64,000 bases of DNA from Bacillus_I endophytica_A (GTDB lineage Bacteria > Bacillota > Bacilli > Bacillales > Bacillaceae_H), in NCBI RefSeq assembly GCF_026790145.1, contig NZ_JALAMS010000028.1:1-64000 (forward strand). Reading direction: 5' to 3'. How positions within the stretch are numbered: the first letter of the stretch is position 1; each line of letters begins with the position of its first letter. A program made the position numbers and the translations under genes. The notes beneath the pieces are model-generated. The model ran no database searches. It worked only from the letters and a program-made list of their open reading frames with translations, and was not told the origin of the DNA. Positions 25,833 through 32,557 of this stretch are shown one piece after another.

Positions 25833-25997
25833 GTGGGAAAAAATAGACAAAATCAATTTTCAAATCAAGGCTATCAAAACCCATTTCAACAACCAGGGTC
25901 GAGTCCAAAACATGCGTCTTCACAAGTGAATGGCGAAACTCAACAAACTCAAGGATTAATTGTGTTAGAAAAACAAATGCGCAAAGAACATTCATAA
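25833..25997 (+). CDS. YpzG-like small protein
   Basis: A 54-residue protein starting with GTG at 25833, seven nt after GGAGGT. It contains NPFQQPGSSPKHA and SQVNGETQQTQGLIVLE, which I recognise as the YpzG family of short Bacillus proteins, thought to be sporulation-associated. The composition is polar (Gln/Asn/Ser) like other spore-core peptides. It lies 33 nt after sspK in the same direction, so the two may be cotranscribed, and both end before a common bidirectional terminator. The function is unknown. Confidence 0.75.
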   Translation: MGKNRQNQFSNQGYQNPFQQPGSSPKHASSQVNGETQQTQGLIVLEKQMRKEHS

Positions 25998-26016
25998 CTC
26001 CCTAAATGAACAAGCT

Positions 26017-26048
26017 AAAAGCATGTAAGACAAGCTCTTACATGCTTT
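26017..26048. terminator. bidirectional terminator, ypzG-like/yfhH
   Basis: Arms 26018-26030 and 26036-26048 pair perfectly over 13 bp with a 5-nt loop. It overlaps the end of yfhH. Confidence 0.8.
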
Positions 26049-26361
26049 CGCTTTGTTTCAAAAGAGAAATAGGCAACGCTTCTTCTTTATCGGGTTCATC
26101 TGTACGAACTCCCCATGCAAAAACACCATTCAAATAACCAATTTTGAAATAGCGGCCAGGATCCCCTTCAATTTCATAAACTTCCCCAGGTTTGAAATGA
26201 TCAGGATTTAACAAATAGGCTTTGGCAAGAACCATCTTTCTCTCTAATACAGCGTACTCATTTACAATCCCAAGTTGTTCTGCCTTCCGAGCTTTCTCAC
26301 CAAGCTGACTAATTTCTTGTCTTAACTCATATTCTGTGTACTCACTATATCTTTTCTCCAT
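26038..26361 (-). CDS. yfhH: YfhH (DUF1811) protein
   Basis: A 107-residue DUF1811 protein. The N-terminal half is helical (YSEYTEYELRQEISQLGEKARKAEQ) and the C-terminal half is an SH3-like beta barrel (KPGEVYEIEGDPGRYFKIGYLNGVFAWGVR), the YfhH fold known structurally. I use the ATG at 26361, six nt after GAAGGGG; the frame reaches 26412 without a ribosome site there. It is next to recX as in B. subtilis, probably cotranscribed or at least adjacent. The function is unknown. Confidence 0.88.
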   Translation of the reverse strand: MEKRYSEYTEYELRQEISQLGEKARKAEQLGIVNEYAVLERKMVLAKAYLLNPDHFKPGEVYEIEGDPGRYFKIGYLNGVFAWGVRTDEPDKEEALPISLLKQSESM

Positions 26362-26448
26362 CTTTGACCCCTTCTTCCCCTCTTGTTTATATGATTGTTT
26401 TAATAACATCATTACGTGGTAAAGGTTACAAAACCTTTTTTCCTATAT

Positions 26449-26471
26449 AAAGAAGCTTTGAAGGCTTCTTT
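26449..26471 (-). terminator. possible terminator of recX
   Basis: Eight-bp arms (26449-26456 and 26464-26471) lie just after the recX stop. The U-tract is weak, so this is tentative. Confidence 0.45.
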
Positions 26472-26513
26472 ATTGTTTAAATTGTAGCAAAAGATCGCAT
26501 AAATAACATATAG

Positions 26514-27329
26514 TTAGTCATTTTGCTGGGCTAAATAATCAAGAAGCTTGTTTATTTGTTCAAGTGGGAAGCCTTTTTGATAAAGATGAGTTTTCATTTT
26601 CTGTGTGTATTGAAAATCCTCATATTTACGATAGCGTCGATGAGCTTTTTCGCCTTGTTTTTTTAAGACTTCCCACTGCTCATCTTCATCTTTCTCAAGA
26701 GAGACTTCATGAAGTGCTTTTGTGATAAGAGAAAGATCGAATCCTTTTGTAAGCAGGGTGGTTTTAGCTTTTTGCTTCATCATCTTTTCAGACTGCTTCT
26801 GGCTTTTCTTTCTCGTTTTTTCAATCAGCTTAAGGGCATTTTCAAACTGAAGCTCTTCATCATATTCAAGAAGAGACTCTTCAATATCAGAACCTGTAAT
26901 TCCTTTTTCAATCAGCTCTTGCTTTAAAAGCCCAGGACCCTTTGAGTTTGTTCGCATGTGCGTGCGAACGTAAGCTTTCGCAAATTCTAAATCGTTAAGA
27001 TACCGATATTCAAGCAGTTTCTCAATTGCACGACGGATTGCGTCGTCACCCATTTCTTTTGTTTGTAAATACCGCTGAACTTCTTTTACGGAACGCATGC
27101 GGTATGATAAATAGGTAAGAGCTAAATTATGCGCCTTTTTAACATGATCCTCATATTGAATTTCGGCAATTTCGTCGTCTGTTAAGTTTTGCCCTTTTCT
27201 AATTGCAAAAGTTGTTAGTACATATTCATCAACGCTGAACGCATATTCTTCACCTTTTCCGTAATCAAGAAAAACATTATAGCGCTCAGTATTCTTCTTT
27301 TGCGTTGTGATTTTAGTAACAATAGGCAT
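26514..27329 (-). CDS. recX: RecX, RecA regulator
   Basis: RecX binds inside the groove of RecA filaments and modulates recombination and SOS induction. Its 271 residues are typical of the long Firmicutes form with three tandem three-helix repeats. The N-terminal QKKNTERYNVFLD...EEYAFSVDEYVL block is family-defining, followed by LSYRMRSVKEVQRYL and later YRYLNDLEFAKAYVRT. The start lies close to a divergent yfhF, with about 54 nt between the two. A segment similar to residues 25-40 occurs as a lone fragment at 6553-6600. Confidence 0.94.
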   Translation of the reverse strand: MPIVTKITTQKKNTERYNVFLDYGKGEEYAFSVDEYVLTTFAIRKGQNLTDDEIAEIQYEDHVKKAHNLALTYLSYRMRSVKEVQRYLQTKEMGDDAIRRAIEKLLEYRYLNDLEFAKAYVRTHMRTNSKGPGLLKQELIEKGITGSDIEESLLEYDEELQFENALKLIEKTRKKSQKQSEKMMKQKAKTTLLTKGFDLSLITKALHEVSLEKDEDEQWEVLKKQGEKAHRRYRKYEDFQYTQKMKTHLYQKGFPLEQINKLLDYLAQQND

Positions 27330-27383
27330 TTCGGTTCACCGCCTTTATTAATGTATTTTATCCCTTATAAAGGAGAGGATTTT

Positions 27384-28286
27384 ATGAAAATTGCTATTGC
27401 TGGAGGAACAGGATTTGTCGGTTCTAAGCTTGCTGATAAGCTCATATCCGAACATCATGCTGTTTACATTTTAACACGAAATAAAGAAAAAGCTTCGACA
27501 ACGCCTCACTTGCATTATGTTCCATGGCTCACAAAAGGAACAACTCCTGAGGTTGAGCTAGATGGTGTTGATGCTATTATAAATCTTGCTGGAGCGTCCA
27601 TTCAAAATAGATGGACAGCAAAAAATAAACGCTCTATTTTTGATAGTCGGGTTGCAGCGACGAAGTCAATTGTTCATATGATTCAAAAAATGAAACTGCC
27701 ACCGAAAGTTCTCATAAATGGAAGTGCTGTTGGATACTATGGAACTTCTGAAACAGCCGTATTTACGGAAGATTCTCCTTCACAAGGAGAGGATTTTCTC
27801 GCAAAAACAGTAAAACAGTGGGAACATGAAGCTGAAAAGGCAGAGAAATATGGAGTAAGAACAGTTTTCACCCGTTTTGGCATTGTGCTAGGAAATGACG
27901 GAGGTGCGTTTCCAATGATGAAAATGCCGTACAAAATAGGAGTTGGCGGAACGATTGGCACTGGAGAACAGTGGGTATCATGGGTGCATATTGAAGATGT
28001 CGTTAATATTCTCCAGTTTTGTATAAATGAAAACATTAGCGGCCCTGTTAATGTCACCTCCCCACAACCAGTTCGAATGAAAACATTCGGAATGGAGCTT
28101 GGTACATCTCTAAATAGGCCTCACTGGTTAAAAGTACCGAGTCCAGCTATTAAAGGTGTACTCGGTGAAATGAGCATACTCGTCTTAGAAGGCCAAAAAG
28201 CCTTGCCAAAGAAACTTGAAGAACACGGCTATGAGTTTTCGTATAAAGAAATAAGAGAAGCATTTAATACTCTAAAGAAAAGATAA
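27384..28286 (+). CDS. yfhF: YfhF, SDR-type epimerase family (TIGR01777)
   Basis: A 300-residue NAD(P)-binding protein of the SDR39U1/TIGR01777 family, historically mislabelled cell-division inhibitor SulA. The nucleotide-binding loop is GGTGFVGSKLAD at the N terminus, GVDAIINLAGASI follows, and GSAVGYYG corresponds to the catalytic region. I start it at the ATG at 27384, directly behind AGGAGAGG; the frame is open to 27300, but that part overlaps recX and is not conserved-looking. Substrate unknown. Confidence 0.9.
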   Translation: MKIAIAGGTGFVGSKLADKLISEHHAVYILTRNKEKASTTPHLHYVPWLTKGTTPEVELDGVDAIINLAGASIQNRWTAKNKRSIFDSRVAATKSIVHMIQKMKLPPKVLINGSAVGYYGTSETAVFTEDSPSQGEDFLAKTVKQWEHEAEKAEKYGVRTVFTRFGIVLGNDGGAFPMMKMPYKIGVGGTIGTGEQWVSWVHIEDVVNILQFCINENISGPVNVTSPQPVRMKTFGMELGTSLNRPHWLKVPSPAIKGVLGEMSILVLEGQKALPKKLEEHGYEFSYKEIREAFNTLKKR

Positions 28287-28358
28287 TCTTCAATATTTTA
28301 AAGGTTATTTTTTCTTCTATCATGGTAAAATAGGTAAAAAACTACAGGGGCTAAAACT

Positions 28359-29486
28359 ATGAAGAAAATCTTGTTCAAAAATGCATCTGTTTTTCCAATT
28401 ACAAGCGAGATGTTACCAAAAGGCGATGTGCTTGTTGTTGGCAATAAAATTGAAGATGTTAGATCAAGCATTGAGTTAACTGAAGAAATGGAAGTTATCG
28501 ATTGTAAAGGATTGTTTCTATTCCCAGGGTTTATTGATGTTCATACACATCTTGGTCTTTACGATGAAGGAACTGGTTGGGCGGGAAATGATGCGAACGA
28601 AACCATTGAACCCCTAACCCCTCATATCCGAGCATTTGACAGCGTTCATCCGCTTGATTCAGGGTTCGCTGATGCAATTGAATATGGCATCACAACCGTT
28701 CACGTTATGCCTGGAAGCATGAATGTAATAGGTGGTACAACATCTGTTATTAAAACAGGTGCCAAAAACATTACAGATTTACTTATGAAAGAAACAGCAG
28801 GTCTAAAAATTGCGCTTGGTGAAAACCCAAAACGTATTCACAGTCAAGGAAACAAAGACTCAATTACACGAATGGGCATCATGGGAATGTTGCGAGAAGC
28901 TTTCTATGAAGCAAAATATACAGATAACCCAGATAGCTTACGCATCCAGCCACTTGTAAAAGCATTGAATCGTGAAATTCCTGTACGTATTCATGCACAT
29001 AGAGCTGATGATATTTTGTCGGCTCTTCGCTTTGCTGATGAATTTGAACTTGATTTACGAATAGAACACTGTACAGAAGGGCATCTCATTACTTCTGCCT
29101 TAGGAGGACAAAATTTAAAAGTTTCCGTAGGCCCAACATTAACACGCCGTTCAAAAGTTGAACTCCGTAATAAGAGCTGGAAAACTTATAGTGCCCTAAC
29201 AGAACAAAATGTTGAAGTTTCTATTACAACAGACCACCCTTACACACCTGTTCAATATCTAAATATATGTGCCTCCCTTGCTGTTCGGGAAGGTTTAGAT
29301 GTGCAAAAAGCACTTGAAGGTATTACTATTTTCCCTGCTCGAAACTTAGGCATCGATAATAAAGTTGGCAGCATTGAAAAAGGAAAAGATGCAGATCTTG
29401 TTCTGTGGAATTATCATCCCTTCCATTACTTAGCAAAGCCTTTTTTAACAATGATTGGTGGAGAAATTTTCTTTAAAAAAAATTAA
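28359..29486 (+). CDS. Amidohydrolase family protein
   Basis: A cytoplasmic metal-dependent hydrolase of 375 residues in the imidazolonepropionase-like amidohydrolase group. Metal ligands are visible: His62 and His64 (DVHTHLG), His in IPVRIHAHRADD and in RIEHCTEG, and the Asp of ITTDHPYTP. N- and C-terminal beta strands (VGSIEKGKDADLVLW) form the usual composite sandwich. AGGGG precedes the ATG and AAAAT-rich promoter sequence lies upstream. The actual substrate (a cyclic amide or peptide) cannot be inferred. The gene lies between yfhF and the leader-controlled acetyltransferase gene. Confidence 0.87.
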   Translation: MKKILFKNASVFPITSEMLPKGDVLVVGNKIEDVRSSIELTEEMEVIDCKGLFLFPGFIDVHTHLGLYDEGTGWAGNDANETIEPLTPHIRAFDSVHPLDSGFADAIEYGITTVHVMPGSMNVIGGTTSVIKTGAKNITDLLMKETAGLKIALGENPKRIHSQGNKDSITRMGIMGMLREAFYEAKYTDNPDSLRIQPLVKALNREIPVRIHAHRADDILSALRFADEFELDLRIEHCTEGHLITSALGGQNLKVSVGPTLTRRSKVELRNKSWKTYSALTEQNVEVSITTDHPYTPVQYLNICASLAVREGLDVQKALEGITIFPARNLGIDNKVGSIEKGKDADLVLWNYHPFHYLAKPFLTMIGGEIFFKKN

Positions 29487-29503
29487 CATTTTGCCTATTC
29501 CTT

Positions 29504-29531
29504 TTTACAAAAAACTTTAGTATTATATCTA
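29504..29531 (+). promoter_or_regulatory. candidate promoter of the acetyltransferase leader
   Basis: TTTACA (29504-29509), a 16-nt spacer and TATCTA (29526-29531) would start an untranslated leader of about 250 nt. It is moderate in quality. Confidence 0.4.
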
Positions 29532-29547
29532 AGAAGTTTTCATTTAC

Positions 29548-29755
29548 GACCTTAAGATTTTGCTGAATATCTTTTTTCACAGCCTAAAAAAAGATATTCA
29601 TTTCTACTAAAAGTCGTCACTTTTTTTAGTCAATACTGTTTTCTGGAAATGGGAAGGCAAATGGTGCGCCACCAAGTTTTACTTGGTTCTAGTGGGTTCG
29701 ATTCCCACCCCGAAATTTTTTTAAACTTATAAAAAAATTTCGAGGGTGGTTTTTT
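29548..29755 (+). ncRNA. structured leader with tRNA-like arms and terminator
   Basis: In order: an outer 5-bp pairing (ACGAC near 29546-29550 with GTCGT near 29613-29617) enclosing a 14-bp hairpin (29564-29577 with 29587-29600). Then a hairpin at 29662-29674, a 6-bp stem with a 5-nt loop (29671-29676/29682-29687), and a 5-bp stem with a 7-nt TTCGATT loop (29692-29708), which is identical in shape to a tRNA T-arm. Last is an 18-bp terminator (29705-29722 with 29731-29749, one bulge) followed by six U. T-arm and terminator share 29705-29708, so they are mutually exclusive: an attenuator layout. No tRNA 5' half or known riboswitch family was recognised. Confidence 0.5.
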
Positions 29756-29794
29756 AGCATGCTATCATTCTGCCCTCGCATGGAGGGGAACCCT

Positions 29795-30346
29795 ATGTTA
29801 AAAAAACGTGATTTACATGATTGTCAAAATTTATATGAGCTTATGGTGCATCCAGAAGTCTTCCCTTTTGTGCGTCATAAACCGGCGTCCTATGATGAAT
29901 TTATTTTCATAACAAAACAGCTTCTTGAAGCAGAAGAACGAGGAGAGCTTATATCACGAACAATTACAGATGAATGGGGTGCTCCAATTGGCACCATTAA
30001 TCTATTCGATATTGAAGAGGGAGCAGGATTTCTCGGCACTTGGCTTGGTAAACCATATCATGGAAAAGGATATAACCAAGTAGCAAAAGATGCTTTCTTT
30101 GATGAACTATTCTATGAGCTTGGAATGGAGCGTATCTTTATGAAAATTCGAAAAAGCAATATTCGTTCCATTAAAGCAGCTGAAAAACTTCCATACGTTA
30201 TTAATGCAAATGAACTTTATAAAAGCTTATATGATGAAATTAATGAAAAAGAAGATACGTATCACCTTTTTGCTATTCCAAAAGATCTCTACACTCTTTA
30301 TCGCTTACGTCAACAAGACGAAGAACAGCAAGCAAAAGAGGCATAA
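29795..30346 (+). CDS. GNAT family N-acetyltransferase (RimL/Acetyltransf_3 type)
   Basis: An acetyl-CoA-dependent transferase of 183 residues. The GNAT core shows GAPIGTINLFDIEEGAGFLGTWL, then the acetyl-CoA loop PYHGKGYNQVAK and the MERIFMKIRKSNIRSIKAAEKL block typical of RimI/RimL-like enzymes that modify protein N termini, amines or antibiotics. I start it at the ATG at 29795, six nt after GGAGGGG; the upstream ATG at 29759 lacks a site and lies within 5 nt of the leader terminator. It is the sole gene behind the structured leader and ends with its own terminator. The substrate is unknown. Confidence 0.87.
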   Translation: MLKKRDLHDCQNLYELMVHPEVFPFVRHKPASYDEFIFITKQLLEAEERGELISRTITDEWGAPIGTINLFDIEEGAGFLGTWLGKPYHGKGYNQVAKDAFFDELFYELGMERIFMKIRKSNIRSIKAAEKLPYVINANELYKSLYDEINEKEDTYHLFAIPKDLYTLYRLRQQDEEQQAKEA

Positions 30347-30370
30347 CAAGCAGTCAAATGACTGCTTGTT
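30345..30370 (+). terminator. terminator of the acetyltransferase gene
   Basis: Perfect 12-bp arms (30345-30356 and 30359-30370), with U-rich sequence following, directly after the stop codon. Confidence 0.85.
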
Positions 30371-30373
30371 TGT

Positions 30374-30442
30374 TTAGAATAAATTCATAATAATACTAAT
30401 GACAACGATTATCCCGATAATCATTAAAATGGTCCGAATCAT
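30374..30442 (-). CDS. putative 22-residue membrane peptide
   Basis: A tiny open frame: a basic start (MIR) followed by a run of Ile, Leu, Val and Met (TILMIIGIIVVISIIMNLF) that would span a membrane once. AAAGG lies about 9 nt upstream on the reverse strand. It faces the acetyltransferase gene from the other strand and ends just past its terminator. Short hydrophobic frames can arise by chance in A/T-rich DNA, so support is the ribosome site and composition only. It could be a small membrane regulator or a toxin-like peptide. Confidence 0.4.
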   Translation of the reverse strand: MIRTILMIIGIIVVISIIMNLF

Positions 30443-30514
30443 CCTATCTTTCCTTTCGTTTAAAGATATTGAAAATGGATAAACTAAAACTATAACAGTT
30501 TGGAGGGATCTTCT

Positions 30515-30643
30515 ATGGCAGAAAAAAAGAAACATGATCGCTTATCAAGAAATACACTTTCAAGTTCACAGCAAGTAACATACTCACATGAATTTAAAAT
30601 GGCAGATCGAGCAGGCGGCTTTACACCAAAACGCTCAAAATAA
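30515..30643 (+). CDS. yfhE: YfhE family protein
   Basis: A 42-residue basic protein (MAEKKKHDRLSRNTLSSS, then HEFKMADRAGGFTPKRSK) that I recognise as YfhE of Bacillus from the NTLSS and ADRAGG blocks. GGAGGG lies 9 nt before the ATG. It is upstream of yfhD, as in B. subtilis (yfhD-yfhE-yfhF region). The composition resembles small spore-associated proteins, but no function is known. Too short to be found by length-based gene calling. Confidence 0.82.
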   Translation: MAEKKKHDRLSRNTLSSSQQVTYSHEFKMADRAGGFTPKRSK

Positions 30644-30667
30644 TCTTATTTCTTCACACATATGTTG

Positions 30668-30723
30668 TCCTTTCTTAACGCAAACTATTTGTTGAAACGC
30701 ACTATTTCTACGTTAAGAAAGGA
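30668..30723. repeat. 13-bp inverted repeat covering the yfhD ribosome site
   Basis: Perfect arms at 30668-30680 and 30711-30723 are separated by 30 nt. The right arm ends in AAGAAAGGA, which contains most of the yfhD Shine-Dalgarno sequence. Folding would hide the site. Confidence 0.65.
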
Positions 30724-30732
30724 GAATTTTTT

Positions 30733-30900
30733 ATGAAAGATAAAGAACAAGAGAACTATTATAAAGAAAAATTAAAAATGCCAAAGCATGTAAAACCAGA
30801 CGGTCATGATATTGAGTATTCAGATGAATTAGCTGATACAGAAGATTTAAAAGCAAAGGAACGCTCCATTGCTTCTCATAAGCGCCAGAAAAACCAGTAG
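30733..30900 (+). CDS. yfhD: YfhD family protein
   Basis: A 55-residue polar protein containing DGHDIEYSDELADTEDLKAKERS, the signature of the YfhD family of Bacillus. Strongly charged, no hydrophobic segment, function unknown. AAAGGAG lies 9 nt before the ATG, but it is part of the right arm of an inverted repeat (30668-30723), which could restrict translation. The gene ends right before a long palindrome (30912-30962) that can serve as its terminator. Confidence 0.82.
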   Translation: MKDKEQENYYKEKLKMPKHVKPDGHDIEYSDELADTEDLKAKERSIASHKRQKNQ

Positions 30901-30911
30901 TCATTCTACTT

Positions 30912-30962
30912 ATACACAATATAATCCACAATTTTAAGAAAATTGTGGATTATATTGTGTAT
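30912..30962. repeat. 51-nt perfect palindrome (24-bp arms)
   Basis: Arms 30912-30935 and 30939-30962 are exact inverse complements around a 3-nt loop. Each arm holds one near-match to the DnaA box (TAATCCACA, one mismatch). It may act as the yfhD terminator, though no U-tract follows immediately, or as a protein-binding site. Confidence 0.7.
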
Positions 30963-31017
30963 TACTTGTTTTTGGAGCTTTTTAATGGGGACAAGAATGG
31001 GGACAAAAATACCTTTT

Positions 31018-31103
31018 TCATCCACAAAACTGTGGATAATGTGTATAAAGTTGTTAATATTCAGACTTTACCCGCTGTTTTTAGTGAAAATTCTTGTGGA
31101 TAA
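31018..31103. promoter_or_regulatory. DnaA-box cluster
   Basis: Two perfect DnaA boxes in the TGTGGATAA orientation (31031-31039 and 31095-31103), plus TCATCCACA (31018-31026) and TGTGTATAA (31040-31048), each with one mismatch. With the two half-matches in the palindrome at 30912-30962 there are six sites in about 190 nt. It lies in a gene-free stretch between yfhD and yfmL, far from the dnaA gene as far as this window shows. Confidence 0.6.
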
Positions 31104-31105
31104 CT

Positions 31106-31134
31106 AAAAAAGAAGCCTTGAAGGCTTCTTTTTT
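31106..31134 (-). terminator. terminator of yfmL
   Basis: Perfect 12-bp arms (31106-31117 and 31123-31134) with a 5-nt loop and U-tract on the reverse strand overlap the stop codon. Confidence 0.9.
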
Positions 31135-32272
31135 AGTTTGCATCTACCACTTTACCTCTTGAAAGGACTTTCTTAGTTAAGCTTACGTTCATCTCTTTTG
31201 CAAACTGCTTTAATGTTCTTTCTTCACGCTGTGTAACAATAGAAACAACTGTTCCTTCTTTTCCACCACGTCCTGTTCGACCTGAACGATGTGTATATTG
31301 AGTCACATCTTGTGGAAAATCAACATGAATCACGTGAGTTAAACCTTCTACATCTAACCCACGTGCAGCTACATCTGTTGCTAATAAAAGAGGAATGTCT
31401 CCTTTACGAAGCATTTTTAGAGCTATTGCACGTTCTTCTTTTTTCGCTTCACTATGCAAAACACCAAGCGAAATGCCTTTATAATCTAACTTTTCAGCAG
31501 CAACAACAAGATTCCCGATATCACGTACAAACCCAAGTGCTTTCACTTTCTCAGCATGAAGAAACTTACGTAGCACATCAAGCTTTTCTCGCCCTTCACA
31601 AACAAAATAAATATGTTCTACTTTTGCCGCTGTAAGCTCATCACGCTCAATTTTAAAGATGTGTGGCTCTCCGCTCATTAAGTCATCTGCAAGCTGCTCT
31701 GATTTTCCTGCTAACGTTGCTGAAAACAATAAGACTTGACGTTCACTTAGCGAAGATTTGATAATATCCTGAACAGTACTAATGTGTTCTGGAATAAGAA
31801 GTTGGTCCCCTTCATCAATGACAATTGTCTTCACTTCATGCATCTTGAACTTCTTCATTTTAATTAGTTCATTAACACGGCCAGGTGTTCCAAATGCAAT
31901 ATGTGGACGGTTTTTCTTCAATTTCTCAACTTGACGTTTTACGTTAGCTCCTCCAATAAATGAGCCAACTTTCACATCACTTCCTTTTGTCCACTTTTGA
32001 GCTTCTTCAAAAATTTGCATAACTAACTCTTGTGAGGAAGCGAGGACAACAGCTTGAATATGTGGCTTGCTTGGATCAATCTTCTCAATTAAAGGAAGTA
32101 GGTAAGCAAGTGTTTTTCCTGTTCCAGTTGGGGACTTTGCAATAACGTCTCCACCCTCTAGAATTGCAGGGATAGCCTTCTTTTGAATGCCTGTTGGTGC
32201 TTCAAATCCTGCTTCTTCCCACTTTTCTTGCAAAAACGGCTGAAATGATGATAAAAATTCTTGGTCTTTCAT
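31133..32272 (-). CDS. yfmL: YfmL, DEAD-box family RNA helicase
   Basis: An ATP-dependent RNA helicase of 379 residues, closest to B. subtilis YfmL, a minimal helicase with a role in ribosome assembly. Motif I is SPTGTGKT (47-54), motif Ib GTPGR, motif III FSATLAG, motif VI HRSGRTGRGG. Motif II reads DEGD (153-156) instead of DEAD, and B. subtilis YfmL has DETD there, so variation at the third residue is tolerated. There is no C-terminal RNA-binding extension. It is monocistronic, with its own terminator. Confidence 0.92.
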   Translation of the reverse strand: MKDQEFLSSFQPFLQEKWEEAGFEAPTGIQKKAIPAILEGGDVIAKSPTGTGKTLAYLLPLIEKIDPSKPHIQAVVLASSQELVMQIFEEAQKWTKGSDVKVGSFIGGANVKRQVEKLKKNRPHIAFGTPGRVNELIKMKKFKMHEVKTIVIDEGDQLLIPEHISTVQDIIKSSLSERQVLLFSATLAGKSEQLADDLMSGEPHIFKIERDELTAAKVEHIYFVCEGREKLDVLRKFLHAEKVKALGFVRDIGNLVVAAEKLDYKGISLGVLHSEAKKEERAIALKMLRKGDIPLLLATDVAARGLDVEGLTHVIHVDFPQDVTQYTHRSGRTGRGGKEGTVVSIVTQREERTLKQFAKEMNVSLTKKVLSRGKVVDAN

Positions 32273-32494
32273 GAAATTCTCCTTTATTTACAATCTAAGT
32301 TTTTCATCTATTGGTAAATTTATTTCTTGCTCTTTTCGTTCAATAATAAGTCTATAGTTTCTTAACCCTTTTCTATAGTAACAGGAGATATACAAAAGGG
32401 AAATAATCAACAGTCGTTTTCTTTCCCTTTTAGGTACGAGAATATGTAATAGGTTGTACAAAAAGAATGCTTTGTGCTCCCTTCTACACCTAGC
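32273..32494. other. intergenic region before yfmL
   Basis: A/T-rich upstream region of yfmL, merging into the terminator of the next gene. I see no gene and no confident promoter here. Confidence 0.4.
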
Positions 32495-32554
32495 AAAAAA
32501 AAGACGATAAAGGAAATAGGCTCAGGTAAAAATAAGCTTATTCCTCTATCTTTT
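32495..32554 (-). terminator. terminator of the VCBS-repeat gene
   Basis: A long imperfect stem: 32503-32522 pairs with 32535-32550, with A- and U-runs at the base. It begins three nt past the stop codon. Confidence 0.65.
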
Positions 32555-32557
32555 GCT

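Noticed and set aside
29641..29720. A true tRNA gene
   Set aside because: Only the T-arm and a possible anticodon-like stem exist. The D-arm region has a weak match (GGC...GCC with GG in the loop), but the acceptor 5' half pairs poorly with 29709-29715 and position 8 is not T. It is better described as tRNA-like leader sequence.
29660..29760. T-box riboswitch
   Set aside because: GGGTGG at 29744-29749 recalls the start of the T-box sequence, but the invariant TGGNACCGCG part and a specifier loop are missing.
30985..31107. A 40-codon forward frame beginning MGTRMGTKIPF through the DnaA-box region
   Set aside because: It has GGAG at a possible distance, but it runs straight through the DnaA boxes with no family similarity and no other support. 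I treat it as a chance frame.
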